A DNA stretch of 40,810 nucleotides, taken from positions 154,392 through 195,201 of the forward strand of contig PLBP01000035.1 of the NCBI GenBank assembly GCA_003135415.1, written 5' to 3'. The position numbers and the translations under genes were made by a program. The notes below the pieces were generated by a model. That model made no database searches, was not told the DNA's origin, and saw nothing but the letters and a program-made list of their open reading frames with translations. Position 1 is the first letter of the stretch. Each line of letters starts with the position of its first letter. This stretch comes from Hyphomicrobiales bacterium. Its GTDB lineage: Bacteria > Pseudomonadota > Alphaproteobacteria > Rhizobiales > Xanthobacteraceae. Of the stretch, positions 15,965 to 24,137 are shown in pieces.

Positions 15965-17380
15965 TTAGCGGCGCATGCTGCCGAGAATTCCGCGCACTAG
16001 CGCCTTGCCGAGCTGCGTGCCAACTTGGCCCGCGACCGAACGAGCCACTTGCTTGACGACCACTTCGCCGGTCGACGCCCGCCGTGAGCTGCCGCCGAAA
16101 ATGCCGCGGAGCCCGCCGCCCGAATCCTTTTGCGCCGCCTCGGCGGTCTTTTCCGCGGCGCGCTTCTGCAAGATCTCATAAGCGGATTCGCGATCGATCG
16201 TGGTGTCGTACTTGCCGCGGATCGGGCTCGCCGAGATGGTCGCGCGGCGCTCGTCCGGCGTCACCGGGCCGATGCGCGCCGAAAGCGGCCGGATCAGCGT
16301 GCGCGCGACGATCTCCGGAACGCCTTCTCCCTCCAGGAAGGAAACCAGCGCTTCGCCTTTGCCCAGTTGGGTGATGACTTGCTCGGTATTGATTTTGGGG
16401 TTCGGGCGGAAAGTCTCGGCGGCCGCTTTCACCGCCTTCTGATCGCGCGGCGTGTAGGCGCGAAGCGCGTGCTGGACGCGGTTGCCAAGCTGAGCGAGCA
16501 CGGTCTCCGGCACGTCGAGCGGATTTTGCGTGACAAAATAAACGCCGACTCCCTTCGAGCGGATAAGCCGCACCACCTGTTCGATCTTGTCCAACAGCGC
16601 CTTCGGCGCCTCGTCAAACAAAAGATGGGCCTCATCGAAGAAGAAGACGAGCTGGGGCTTATCCGGGTCGCCGATCTCGGGCAATTGCTCGAACATCTCG
16701 AACATGAGCCACAGCAAAAATGTGGCGTAGAGCCGCGGGTTTTGCATCAACTTGTCGGCGGCAAGCACGTTAATGTAGCCGCGGCCGTCGCGGTCGAGGC
16801 GCATGAAATCCTTAATATCGAGCGCGGGCTCGCCGAGGAACATGGCCGCACCCTGATTTTCCAGTACCAAGAGCGCGCGCGGAATGGTGCCGATTGTCGC
16901 GGGCGAGACGTTGCCGTATTTGGTAGTGAGATCGGCGGTGTTGTCGGCGACGAAGACGAGCAGCGATTGCAAATCCTTGAGGTCAAGAAGCAAGAGCCCC
17001 TGCTCGTCGGCGACGCGGAACGCGATGTTGCGCACGCCTTCCTGCGTGTCGTTGAGCTGCATCATGCGCGAGAGCAAGACCGGACCCATCTCCGAGACGG
17101 TGGCGCGGATCGGCTGACCCTGCTCGCCGAACAGATCCCAGAAGAAGACCGGAAACTGGTCGGGCTGATAGTCGATGCCGACGTCCTCGGCACGCGCGAG
17201 AATGAAATCTTTCTTCTCGCCCACGGCGGCGACACCCGAGAGATCGCCCTTGATGTCGGCGGCGAATATCGGGACACCCGCGCGCGACAAACCTTCGGCG
17301 ATCGCTTGCAGCGTCACGGTCTTTCCGGTTCCGGTCGCGCCGGTGACGAGGCCGTGACGATTGGCAAGCTTCAACGTCAA
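15965..17380 (-). CDS. HerA-like ATPase / DUF853 family, N-terminus cut by an in-frame stop
   Basis: FtsK/HerA-type P-loop ATPase; 471 residues if translation begins at TTG 17380. Walker A is GATGTGKT (about residues 14-21), Walker B FFFDEAHLLF, and the C-terminus is a Gly/Arg-rich region. The family normally begins with FVGKSDKxEYLTLKLANRHG. Here that sequence is present upstream in frame, but it is preceded by TAG at 17414-17416. Before the TAG the same frame is open back to ATG 17491, which has a good ribosome-binding site, whereas TTG 17380 has none. So the gene may carry a nonsense mutation, a sequencing error, or use an internal start. Family members are predicted DNA translocases of uncertain role. 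Confidence 0.88.
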   Translation of the reverse strand: MTLKLANRHGLVTGATGTGKTVTLQAIAEGLSRAGVPIFAADIKGDLSGVAAVGEKKDFILARAEDVGIDYQPDQFPVFFWDLFGEQGQPIRATVSEMGPVLLSRMMQLNDTQEGVRNIAFRVADEQGLLLLDLKDLQSLLVFVADNTADLTTKYGNVSPATIGTIPRALLVLENQGAAMFLGEPALDIKDFMRLDRDGRGYINVLAADKLMQNPRLYATFLLWLMFEMFEQLPEIGDPDKPQLVFFFDEAHLLFDEAPKALLDKIEQVVRLIRSKGVGVYFVTQNPLDVPETVLAQLGNRVQHALRAYTPRDQKAVKAAAETFRPNPKINTEQVITQLGKGEALVSFLEGEGVPEIVARTLIRPLSARIGPVTPDERRATISASPIRGKYDTTIDRESAYEILQKRAAEKTAEAAQKDSGGGLRGIFGGSSRRASTGEVVVKQVARSVAGQVGTQLGKALVRGILGSMRR

Positions 17381-17413
17381 ATATTCGAACTTGTCGCTCT
17401 TGCCTACGAAAAC

Positions 17414-17491
17414 CTAGCCGGCCGCGTCGACGCCTGCGTTTGCGCTGGTACTTACGCCCGTCTTGCTTGCTTTGCTCTTTGGGCTCGCCAT
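17414..17491 (-). other. amber-terminated leader frame of the HerA-like gene
   Basis: ATG 17491 begins 25 codons in the same frame as the ATPase (MASPKSKASKTG and on to DAAG), ending in TAG 17416-17414 and followed immediately by VFVGKSDKFEYLTLKLAN, the usual family N-terminus. A single base change in TAG would restore a full 508-codon gene. Confidence 0.7.
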
Positions 17492-17497
17492 CGCCCG

Positions 17498-17502
17498 CTC
17501 CC
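17498..17502 (-). promoter_or_regulatory. ribosome-binding site pointing to ATG 17491
   Basis: GGGAG on the minus strand, 6 bases upstream of ATG 17491. It supports 17491 as the original start of the HerA-like gene. Confidence 0.5.
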
Positions 17503-17610
17503 GATCGTGTAGTTATAGTGGTTCCCGGCGCCGCTTTCCACCAATAGGTGGCTCGCGTGTTGCGCCGCGGTCACTATGAATGTTTTTTAAAAAATATTTC
17601 CCTTTTTCAC

Positions 17611-17640
17611 TTGAGTTATCGAAAAATGATGCGCCATAAT
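17611..17640 (+). promoter_or_regulatory. candidate sigma-70 promoter for the DUF4332 gene
   Basis: TTGAGT (17611-17616) and CATAAT (17635-17640) are separated by 18 bases, in an AT-rich stretch upstream of the DUF4332 gene. Predicted transcript start near 17647 would leave a leader of about 130 bases. Pattern match only. Confidence 0.4.
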
Positions 17641-17775
17641 CTTTGCCCGGCGAGGCTACGGCCACGGGCCGAGCGGTTTCACGTCTCGACCGACTTGTTC
17701 GAGTATCAGTCGCAGAAGTTTAGGCGTTCGAATTCGCTGCGCCAGGCGGCGCAATTCAATCGCGTAAGGAATGCT

Positions 17776-18183
17776 ATGTCCTATCCGATCGGCGAAATCC
17801 AAGAGATTGGGCCCGCAATGGCCGAGCGGCTGAAGATGCAGCGCATACGCACGACCGCGAAACTTTTGGAGAGAACAAAAAACGTGCGCGGCCGCCAGAA
17901 GCTTGCCGCGAAGATCGGCGTTCCGGAAACCACGCTGTTGAAATGGGCGAACCTTTCCGACCGGATGCGGATCAAGGGCGTGGGCGAGGATTATGCGCGC
18001 CTGCTCGCCGCCGCCGGCGTCGACACGGTGAGAGAACTCAAATACCGCAATCCAAAAAATCTGGCGCAGGCGATGGCGGCGCAAAACGACAAACGCAAAC
18101 TGGTCCACCTGTTGCCGAGCGAGAAAGCGGTCAGCAAATGGGTCGAATACGCCAAAGGCTTGCCGGTGGTGATTTCCTACTAG
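17776..18183 (+). CDS. DUF4332 (helix-hairpin-helix) protein
   Basis: 135 residues from ATG 17776, about 5 bases after AAGGA. The frame is open further upstream, but MSYPIGEIQEIGPAMAERL is the natural start. Two helix-hairpin-helix-like units are visible: EIGPAMAERLKMQRIRT and IKGVGEDYARLLAAAGV. These match DUF4332, which resembles the Rad51 N-terminal/DNA-polymerase-type HhH fold and is presumed to bind nucleic acid. A stand-alone small HhH protein has no known role that I can assign. It is divergent from the HerA-like ATPase and single. Confidence 0.8.
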   Translation: MSYPIGEIQEIGPAMAERLKMQRIRTTAKLLERTKNVRGRQKLAAKIGVPETTLLKWANLSDRMRIKGVGEDYARLLAAAGVDTVRELKYRNPKNLAQAMAAQNDKRKLVHLLPSEKAVSKWVEYAKGLPVVISY

Positions 18184-18287
18184 TCGCGGCGCTTGTCTAA
18201 ATCATTGCGGAAGCTATATTTTTTTCCTAATCTCACGGCTTAAAGCGGCCCTCGCTCGATCATGGCGCGAGCCGCAGGCGGCGCTCC

Positions 18288-19127
18288 ATGCTCGATCATT
18301 CACCTACCCGGTTTCTCGACGCGCGCGGCGCGGCACTCCCGCTCGGCAAGCGCCCGTTGATCATGGCCGTGATCAACGTCACGCCGGATTCTTTTTTCGA
18401 AGAAAGCCGCCATCCCGGCGTGTCCGACGCGGTCGCAACGGCTTCGCGCTTCGTCACTGAGGGCGCCGACATTATCGATGTCGGCGGCGAATCCACCCGC
18501 CCCGGCCATGTGCCGATCCACGCCGAAGAGGAACTCGCCCGCGTATTGCCGGTGGTGAGGGAACTTTCCCGGAGCATCGCGGTCCCCATTTCCATCGACA
18601 CCTACAAGGCGAAAGTCGCCGAGCAGGCGCTCGCCGCCGGCGCCAAGATCGTGAACGACGTATGGGGTCTTTCGCGGGATCCCGCGATAGCGGATACCGT
18701 CGCCGCGCACGATGCTGCCGTCGTGATCATGCACAATCGCGAAAAGGCCGACCCCTCGCTCGATATCGTCGAGGAGCTCGAGGGCTTCTTCGGGAAGGCG
18801 CTTGAGCGGGCGGCCGCAGCCGGCATCCGCCAGAATCGCATCGTGCTCGACCCGGGCATCGGTTTCGGAAAGACGCTCGAACAGAATCTCGCGATCCTGG
18901 CCCGGCTCGAGGAAATCGTCGGGCTCGGGTTTCCCGTCCTACTCGGCGTCTCCCGCAAATCCTTCATCGGCAAGCTCGTGCCGAGCGGCCCGGGCGAGCG
19001 GCTGCCCGCGACAATCGCCGCGAATATCATCGGCGCGCTCGCGGGCGTTTCCATTATTCGTATCCACGATGTCGCCGCGCATGCGCAAGCGTTGAAAATC
19101 GTCGCGGCGATCAGGGGCGCATCTTGA
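18288..19127 (+). CDS. folP: dihydropteroate synthase
   Basis: Joins 6-hydroxymethyl-7,8-dihydropterin diphosphate with p-aminobenzoate to give 7,8-dihydropteroate in folate synthesis; the target of sulfonamides. 279 residues, normal length. Both signatures are present: INVTPDSFFE (about 29-38) and DVGGESTRPGH (about 62-72), plus LDPGIGFGKT and GVSRKSFIG later in the TIM barrel. First gene of folP-folB-folK; its stop TGA overlaps the ATG of folB (TGATG at 19125-19129). Confidence 0.97.
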   Translation: MLDHSPTRFLDARGAALPLGKRPLIMAVINVTPDSFFEESRHPGVSDAVATASRFVTEGADIIDVGGESTRPGHVPIHAEEELARVLPVVRELSRSIAVPISIDTYKAKVAEQALAAGAKIVNDVWGLSRDPAIADTVAAHDAAVVIMHNREKADPSLDIVEELEGFFGKALERAAAAGIRQNRIVLDPGIGFGKTLEQNLAILARLEEIVGLGFPVLLGVSRKSFIGKLVPSGPGERLPATIAANIIGALAGVSIIRIHDVAAHAQALKIVAAIRGAS

Positions 19128-19495
19128 TGAAGGGAACAATCGAAATCGCGGGCCTCGTGCTGTTCGCGAAACACGGCGTCGCCGACGAGGAGGCGAGGCT
19201 CGGCCAGCGCTTCTCGCTCGATCTCGACCTCGAGATCGACGCAACGGATGCGGTGAAGAGCGACCGGCTGGACGCGACCGTCGACTATGGCGAGGTGATC
19301 GCGGTCGCCGACGCCGCCTTTCGCGGCAAGCGATTTTATCTGATCGAGGCGGCCGCCGCGCATGTCGCCAACACCTTGCTCGCGCATTTCTCGCGCGTGA
19401 AGAGCGTACGCGTGCGGGTCAAGAAGCCGTCGGCGCCCGTCGCCGCGGCGATCGACTACGTCGCCGCGGTGGTAGAACGAAAGCGCGATGGCTGA
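19127..19495 (+). CDS. folB: dihydroneopterin aldolase
   Basis: T-fold enzyme that cleaves 7,8-dihydroneopterin to 6-hydroxymethyl-7,8-dihydropterin and glycolaldehyde, the step before FolK. 122 residues from ATG 19127 (a TTG one codon upstream is possible). Features: GLVLFAKHGVADEEARLGQ near the start, DYGEVIAVAD in the middle and the KKPSAPVAAAIDYV end, all characteristic. The active-site Glu/Lys pair (Glu in GVADEE region, Lys in VKKPSAP) is retained. It overlaps folP and folK, so the three are translationally linked. Confidence 0.95.
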   Translation: MKGTIEIAGLVLFAKHGVADEEARLGQRFSLDLDLEIDATDAVKSDRLDATVDYGEVIAVADAAFRGKRFYLIEAAAAHVANTLLAHFSRVKSVRVRVKKPSAPVAAAIDYVAAVVERKRDG

Positions 19496-19991
19496 CGTTT
19501 TCATCGCGCTCGGCGGCAATGTCGGCGACCGGCAAAAGAACATGCAAGCGGCGCTGGCGGCGCTCGCGAAGGGTCCGGTTCGCGTTGTCGCCCGCTCCCG
19601 CATTTACGAGGCGGAGTCCTGGGGACCGGTGCCGCAGGGAAGATATTATGATTGCGTCGTGCTTGGAAAAACGTCGCTGCCTCCGCGCGCGCTTCTGCGC
19701 GAACTGAACAAGATCGAGGCAAGCCTTGGCCGCAACCGCACGCGAGAGATTCGCTTCGGTCCGCGCACGATAGACCTCGACATTCTGCTCTATGGCCGCC
19801 TGCAGATCGCGGCCGCCGACCTCGAAATTCCGCACCGGCTGATGCTGAAACGCGCCTTCGTGCTGGCACCGCTCGCCGAGATCGCCCCCTGGCTCATGGT
19901 GAAGGGAATCAGAATTAGCGACGCGCTGGCGCGGCTGAAATCGGAAGCAAGGGGCGTCGTGCCGTTGCCCGGCGACTCCACCAAGACCTAG
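19488..19991 (+). CDS. folK: 2-amino-4-hydroxy-6-hydroxymethyldihydropteridine diphosphokinase
   Basis: Pyrophosphorylates 6-hydroxymethyl-7,8-dihydropterin with ATP, making the FolP substrate. 167 residues. The opening FIALGGNVGDR, the central ESWGPVPQGRYYDCVV substrate region, and the magnesium-binding signature GPRTIDLDILLYG are all present. Starts 8 bases inside folB. Last gene of the folate operon; mutA follows after a short gap and may be transcribed separately. Confidence 0.96.
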   Translation: MADVFIALGGNVGDRQKNMQAALAALAKGPVRVVARSRIYEAESWGPVPQGRYYDCVVLGKTSLPPRALLRELNKIEASLGRNRTREIRFGPRTIDLDILLYGRLQIAAADLEIPHRLMLKRAFVLAPLAEIAPWLMVKGIRISDALARLKSEARGVVPLPGDSTKT

Positions 19992-20057
19992 TACATCGAG
20001 CCATTGGAGATTTTGCCGCGAGCGTGGCACGTTCGCCAAACCATGACCGGAACGCCG

Positions 20058-21917
20058 ATGTCTGAGCTGCCGCTTGCCGCCGAGTTTCCGCCCGCGAGCC
20101 ACGAGGAATGGCTCGCGTTGGTGGAAAAATCGCTGCAAGGCGCGCCTTTCGACAAGAAGCTCGTTTCCAAGAGCTATGACGGGCTCAGGATCGAGCCTCT
20201 TTATCAACGGGCCGAGCATGCTCGACCCGTCGCAGGGCGCGCTCCTTCCGCTCGTTGGGGCGTGGTTCAACGGCTCGATCATCCGGATCCCGCGGCCGCC
20301 AACGGGGAAGCGCTGCACGACCTCGAAAACGGCGCAACCGGCCTCGCCATTCTCGTCGCGGGCGCGCCTTCAGCGAATGGCTACGGCTTGCGCGACGCTT
20401 CGCGAGAAACACTTGCCCGCGCGCTCGACAATGTCTGGCTCGACGCAGTGGCGCTTCGCTTGGACGCCGGTTCGCGCGACCTCGATGCGGCAGAGGCGCT
20501 GATCGCGGCCGCCGCCGAGCGAAAGATCGGCCTTGCGAAGCTCGATATCGCGCTCGGCCTCGACCCCCTGAGCACGCTCGCAACGCGTGGGCTACTCGAT
20601 GCAACGCCGAAGGCGGCGATGGAGCGGCGCGCCGAATTCGCCGCCGATCTCGTCCGGCGCGGATTCCGTGGACACGCCTTCCTCGCCGATGGCCGCCCCA
20701 TTCACGACGCCGGCGGATCGGAGGCGCAAGAACTCGCCTATGCGCTCGCCTCTGCACTTGCCTATTGGCGCGCGCTGGAAGCGGCGGGCCTCGCGCTTGA
20801 CGCCGCACGCAAGCAGATCGCCTTCCTGCTTTCCGCCGATGCCGATCAATTCCTCACGACTGCCAAATTTCGGGCGCTCCGCAAATTATGGGCGCGGATC
20901 GAGGAGACTTCCGGATTGACGCCTGCGCCGGTGCGGCTCGATGCCGAGACCGCATGGCGCATGACGACAGAGCGCGAGCCTTCCGTGAACTGGCTGCGGA
21001 CAACAATCGCCTCCTTCGCGGCGGGTACAGCCGGCGCCAACAACGTCGCCGTGCTGCCTCACACGGCGGCGCTTGGACTCCCCGACCGCTTCGCGCGGCG
21101 GATCGTGCGCAACATTCCACTTATCTTGATGGACGAGTCGAACGTTCATCGTGTCTCCGATCCCGCGGCAGGCTCAGGCGCGATCGAGGATTTGACGTTG
21201 AAGCTCTCCACCGCCGCCTGGAAGCTCTTTCAGGAAATCGAGGCGGCGGGCGGTGCCGCGGACGCGCTCACCTCCTGCCTCATCCAGCGCAAGGTCGCGG
21301 AGGTGCGTAAAATCCGCGAAGCCAACGTCGCCACCCGCAAGGACGCGCTTACCGGCACCAGCGAGTTCCCGAATGTGAGCGAGGCCGCGATTGCCGTGCT
21401 CGACATTGCGAAGCCCGAGCAGCCGGAGATCGACGCGAAAATGCGGAGCGAAGCGTTGCCGCGGCTCCGCCTCTCCGAGCCATTCGAGGCGTTGCGCGAT
21501 GCCGCCGACCGGGGAGCGGCCGGCAAGAAAAAACGCCCGGCGGTGTTTCTCGCCAATCTCGGGCCCGCTTCCGCGTTTACGGAACGTGCGGCCTTCGCCA
21601 AGAATTTTTTCGAGGCGGGCGGCATCGAGGCGCGAACGAGTAACGTGGCTTTGAAATCTTCCGCCCTGCCCGACGCGTTCAAGGCCTCGGGCGCTCCGAT
21701 CGCCTGCCTTTGCTCGTCGAATGAAATCTATGCGCGCGAAGCCGAAGCGGCGGCCGCGGCATTAAAAAAAGCCGGCGCCAAAGCCGTATTCCTTGCGGGG
21801 CGCGCGGGCGAGCACGAAGCGGCATGGCGGAAGGCCGGCATCGACGACTTCGTATTCGCGGGCTGCAATGTGCTCGCCGCATTGCAGCAAGTTCATGCTA
21901 CACTGAGGCTTAAGTAA
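20058..21917 (+). CDS. mutA: methylmalonyl-CoA mutase small subunit
   Basis: Non-catalytic beta subunit of the heterodimeric adenosylcobalamin enzyme that interconverts methylmalonyl-CoA and succinyl-CoA (propionate and odd-chain/branched amino acid breakdown). 619 residues from ATG 20058, chosen because [14 protein letters not shown] is the usual opening; ATG 20043 is also possible. It has a mutase TIM barrel with [18 protein letters not shown] and a C-terminal flavodoxin-like region that lacks the DxHxxG cobalamin-binding motif, as expected for the small subunit. It precedes mutB by 20 bases. Confidence 0.95.
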   Translation: MSELPLAAEFPPASHEEWLALVEKSLQGAPFDKKLVSKSYDGLRIEPLYQRAEHARPVAGRAPSARWGVVQRLDHPDPAAANGEALHDLENGATGLAILVAGAPSANGYGLRDASRETLARALDNVWLDAVALRLDAGSRDLDAAEALIAAAAERKIGLAKLDIALGLDPLSTLATRGLLDATPKAAMERRAEFAADLVRRGFRGHAFLADGRPIHDAGGSEAQELAYALASALAYWRALEAAGLALDAARKQIAFLLSADADQFLTTAKFRALRKLWARIEETSGLTPAPVRLDAETAWRMTTEREPSVNWLRTTIASFAAGTAGANNVAVLPHTAALGLPDRFARRIVRNIPLILMDESNVHRVSDPAAGSGAIEDLTLKLSTAAWKLFQEIEAAGGAADALTSCLIQRKVAEVRKIREANVATRKDALTGTSEFPNVSEAAIAVLDIAKPEQPEIDAKMRSEALPRLRLSEPFEALRDAADRGAAGKKKRPAVFLANLGPASAFTERAAFAKNFFEAGGIEARTSNVALKSSALPDAFKASGAPIACLCSSNEIYAREAEAAAAALKKAGAKAVFLAGRAGEHEAAWRKAGIDDFVFAGCNVLAALQQVHATLRLK

Positions 21918-21937
21918 TCGGAGAGAAGGTCGCAGCG

Positions 21938-24097
21938 ATGAGTCGGCTGCCCGATTTCACCAAGATCGATTGGCAAGGGCCGAAGACCATTCCCGCCGTG
22001 GCGATGGATGAGCCATGGCTTACGCCCGAAGGCATTCCGATTAAGCCCGCCTACAGCGAAGCCGACCTCAAGGGCATCGATTTTCTGAATACATGGCCGG
22101 GGCTGCCGCCCTATCTGCGTGGCCCCTATCCCACCATGTACGTCACCCAGCCGTGGACGATCCGGCAATATGCCGGCTTCTCAACGGCGGAAGATTCCAA
22201 CGCCTTCTTCCGCCGCAACCTTGCCGCCGGCCAAAAAGGCCTCTCGGTCGCATTCGATCTCGCCACCCACCGCGGCTACGACTCCGATCATCCGCGCGTC
22301 TCCGGCGACGTCGGCATGGCGGGCGTCGCGATCGATTCGATCTACGACATGCGCACGCTGTTCGCCGGCATTCCGCTCGCGGAGATGTCGGTGTCGATGA
22401 CCATGAACGGCGCGGTGCTGCCGGTGCTTGCGCTCTACATCGTCGCGGGCGAGGAACAGGGTGTTTCGCCGGAAAAACTTTCCGGCACGATCCAGAACGA
22501 CATTCTAAAGGAGTTCATGGTCCGCAACACCTATATTTATCCGCCGCTGCCCTCGATGCGGATCGTGTCGGACATCTTCGCCTACACGTCGCAGCACATG
22601 CCGAAGTTCAATTCGATCTCGATCTCCGGTTATCACATGCAAGAAGCGGGAGCGACGCAGGATCTGGAGCTCGCCTACACGCTCGCCGATGGCGTCGAAT
22701 ATGTGCGCGCCGGAATTGCCGCCGGCCTCGACATCGACCGCTTCGCGCCGCGTCTCTCTTTCTTCTGGGCGATCGGCATGAACTTCTTCATGGAAGTCGC
22801 CAAGATGCGCGCCGCGCGCCTGTTATGGGCGAAGCTGATGAAGCCGTTCAATCCGAAGGACGTGCGCTCGCTGTCACTCCGCACCCACTGCCAGACTTCA
22901 GGCTGGTCGCTGACCGCGCAGGACATCTACAACAACGTGGTCCGCACCGCGATCGAGGCGATGGCAGCGACGCAAGGCCACACGCAATCGCTGCACACCA
23001 ACGCGCTCGACGAGGCGCTGGCGCTGCCGACTGATTTCTCGGCGCGGATCGCGCGCAACACGCAGATTTTCTTGCAGCAGGAATCTGGTACCTGCCGGGT
23101 CGTCGATCCCTGGGGCGGCTCGCATTTCGTCGAGCGGCTCACCTACGAGCTTGCGAGGAAGGCGTGGGCGCATATCGAGGAAGTCGAATCGCTCGGCGGC
23201 ATGGCGAAGGCGATCGAAGCGGGCATTCCGAAGCTCCGCATCGAGGAGGCGGCGGCAAAAACGCAGGCGCGGATCGACTCCGGTCATCAGATCGTGGTCG
23301 GCGTCAATCGCTACCGGCCGCAGGTCGAGAGCGAGATCGAAATCCTCAGGGTGGACAATTCGGCGGTGCGCACGCTCCAGATCGAGAAGTTGACGGCGCT
23401 CCGGGTCGAGCGCGACCCGAAGAAGCTCGAAGCAGCACTTGCCGCGCTCTCGCGCGCGGCGGAGACGGGCGCAGGCAACTTGCTCGCGCTCGCGGTCGAT
23501 GCCGGGCGCGCGAAGGCAAGCGTCGGCGAAATCTCCGGCGCGCTGGAAAAAGTCTGGGGCCGCCACCGGGCCGAAACCCGTGCTATATCGGGCGTCTACA
23601 AGCGGGAGGTCGGAGCCATGGCCGACGCCGTAAAGCGCGTGCAGCACTTGGTCGAAGCCTTCGAGGCCGAGGAAGGCCGCAGGCCCCGCATTCTCGTCGC
23701 CAAGGTCGGCCAGGACGGCCATGACCGCGGGCAGAAGGTGATCGCGTCTGCTTTCGCCGATCTCGGCTTCGACGTCGATATCGGTCCCCTTTTCGCCACT
23801 CCGGCCGAGGCCGCGCGCCAGGCGGTTGAGAACGACGTCCACATCATCGGCGTCTCGTCACTGGCCGCGAGCCACCTCACGCTGGTGCCGGAGATCAAAC
23901 GCGCGCTCACCGAGCAGGGCCGCGGCGACATCATGGTCGTGGTCGGCGGCGTGGTGCCGCCGCAGGATTACGAAGCATTGAAGAAGGCCGGCGCCGAGGC
24001 GATTTTCCCGCCCGGCACCGTGATCGCCGACGCGGCGGAAGATTTGTTGCGGAAACTTGCCCGCCACCTCGGCCATGACCGGGCGGCTGCGGAATAG
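21938..24097 (+). CDS. mutB: methylmalonyl-CoA mutase large (catalytic) subunit
   Basis: 719 residues, normal length. The catalytic TIM barrel contains [16 protein letters not shown], the substrate-binding region [19 protein letters not shown] and [13 protein letters not shown]. The C-terminal cobalamin-binding domain has the base-off ligand His595 in GQDGHDRGQ, the second motif GVSSLAASH and the GG turn VVVGGVVPP. It depends on adenosylcobalamin and on the MeaB GTPase for protection and reloading; meaB lies 3.2 kb downstream. Ribosome site GGAGAGAAGG lies upstream of ATG 21938. Confidence 0.97.
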   Translation: MSRLPDFTKIDWQGPKTIPAVAMDEPWLTPEGIPIKPAYSEADLKGIDFLNTWPGLPPYLRGPYPTMYVTQPWTIRQYAGFSTAEDSNAFFRRNLAAGQKGLSVAFDLATHRGYDSDHPRVSGDVGMAGVAIDSIYDMRTLFAGIPLAEMSVSMTMNGAVLPVLALYIVAGEEQGVSPEKLSGTIQNDILKEFMVRNTYIYPPLPSMRIVSDIFAYTSQHMPKFNSISISGYHMQEAGATQDLELAYTLADGVEYVRAGIAAGLDIDRFAPRLSFFWAIGMNFFMEVAKMRAARLLWAKLMKPFNPKDVRSLSLRTHCQTSGWSLTAQDIYNNVVRTAIEAMAATQGHTQSLHTNALDEALALPTDFSARIARNTQIFLQQESGTCRVVDPWGGSHFVERLTYELARKAWAHIEEVESLGGMAKAIEAGIPKLRIEEAAAKTQARIDSGHQIVVGVNRYRPQVESEIEILRVDNSAVRTLQIEKLTALRVERDPKKLEAALAALSRAAETGAGNLLALAVDAGRAKASVGEISGALEKVWGRHRAETRAISGVYKREVGAMADAVKRVQHLVEAFEAEEGRRPRILVAKVGQDGHDRGQKVIASAFADLGFDVDIGPLFATPAEAARQAVENDVHIIGVSSLAASHLTLVPEIKRALTEQGRGDIMVVVGGVVPPQDYEALKKAGAEAIFPPGTVIADAAEDLLRKLARHLGHDRAAAE

Positions 24098-24137
24098 ATC
24101 GCGCCGGCCATCGGGCTCGAATGCCCTATTGAGACGA

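Noticed and set aside
17414-17416. Pyrrolysine insertion at the amber codon of the HerA-like gene
   Set aside because: No pylS/pylT-like genes in the window and the protein is not a methylamine methyltransferase; mutation or base error is far more likely.
16130-17512. 460-residue open frame on the plus strand opposite the HerA-like ATPase
   Set aside because: Antisense shadow of a gene with clear Walker motifs; no family features.
18213-18230. T-run after the DUF4332 gene as a terminator
   Set aside because: Only a 4-5 bp imperfect stem precedes it, so no stable hairpin.
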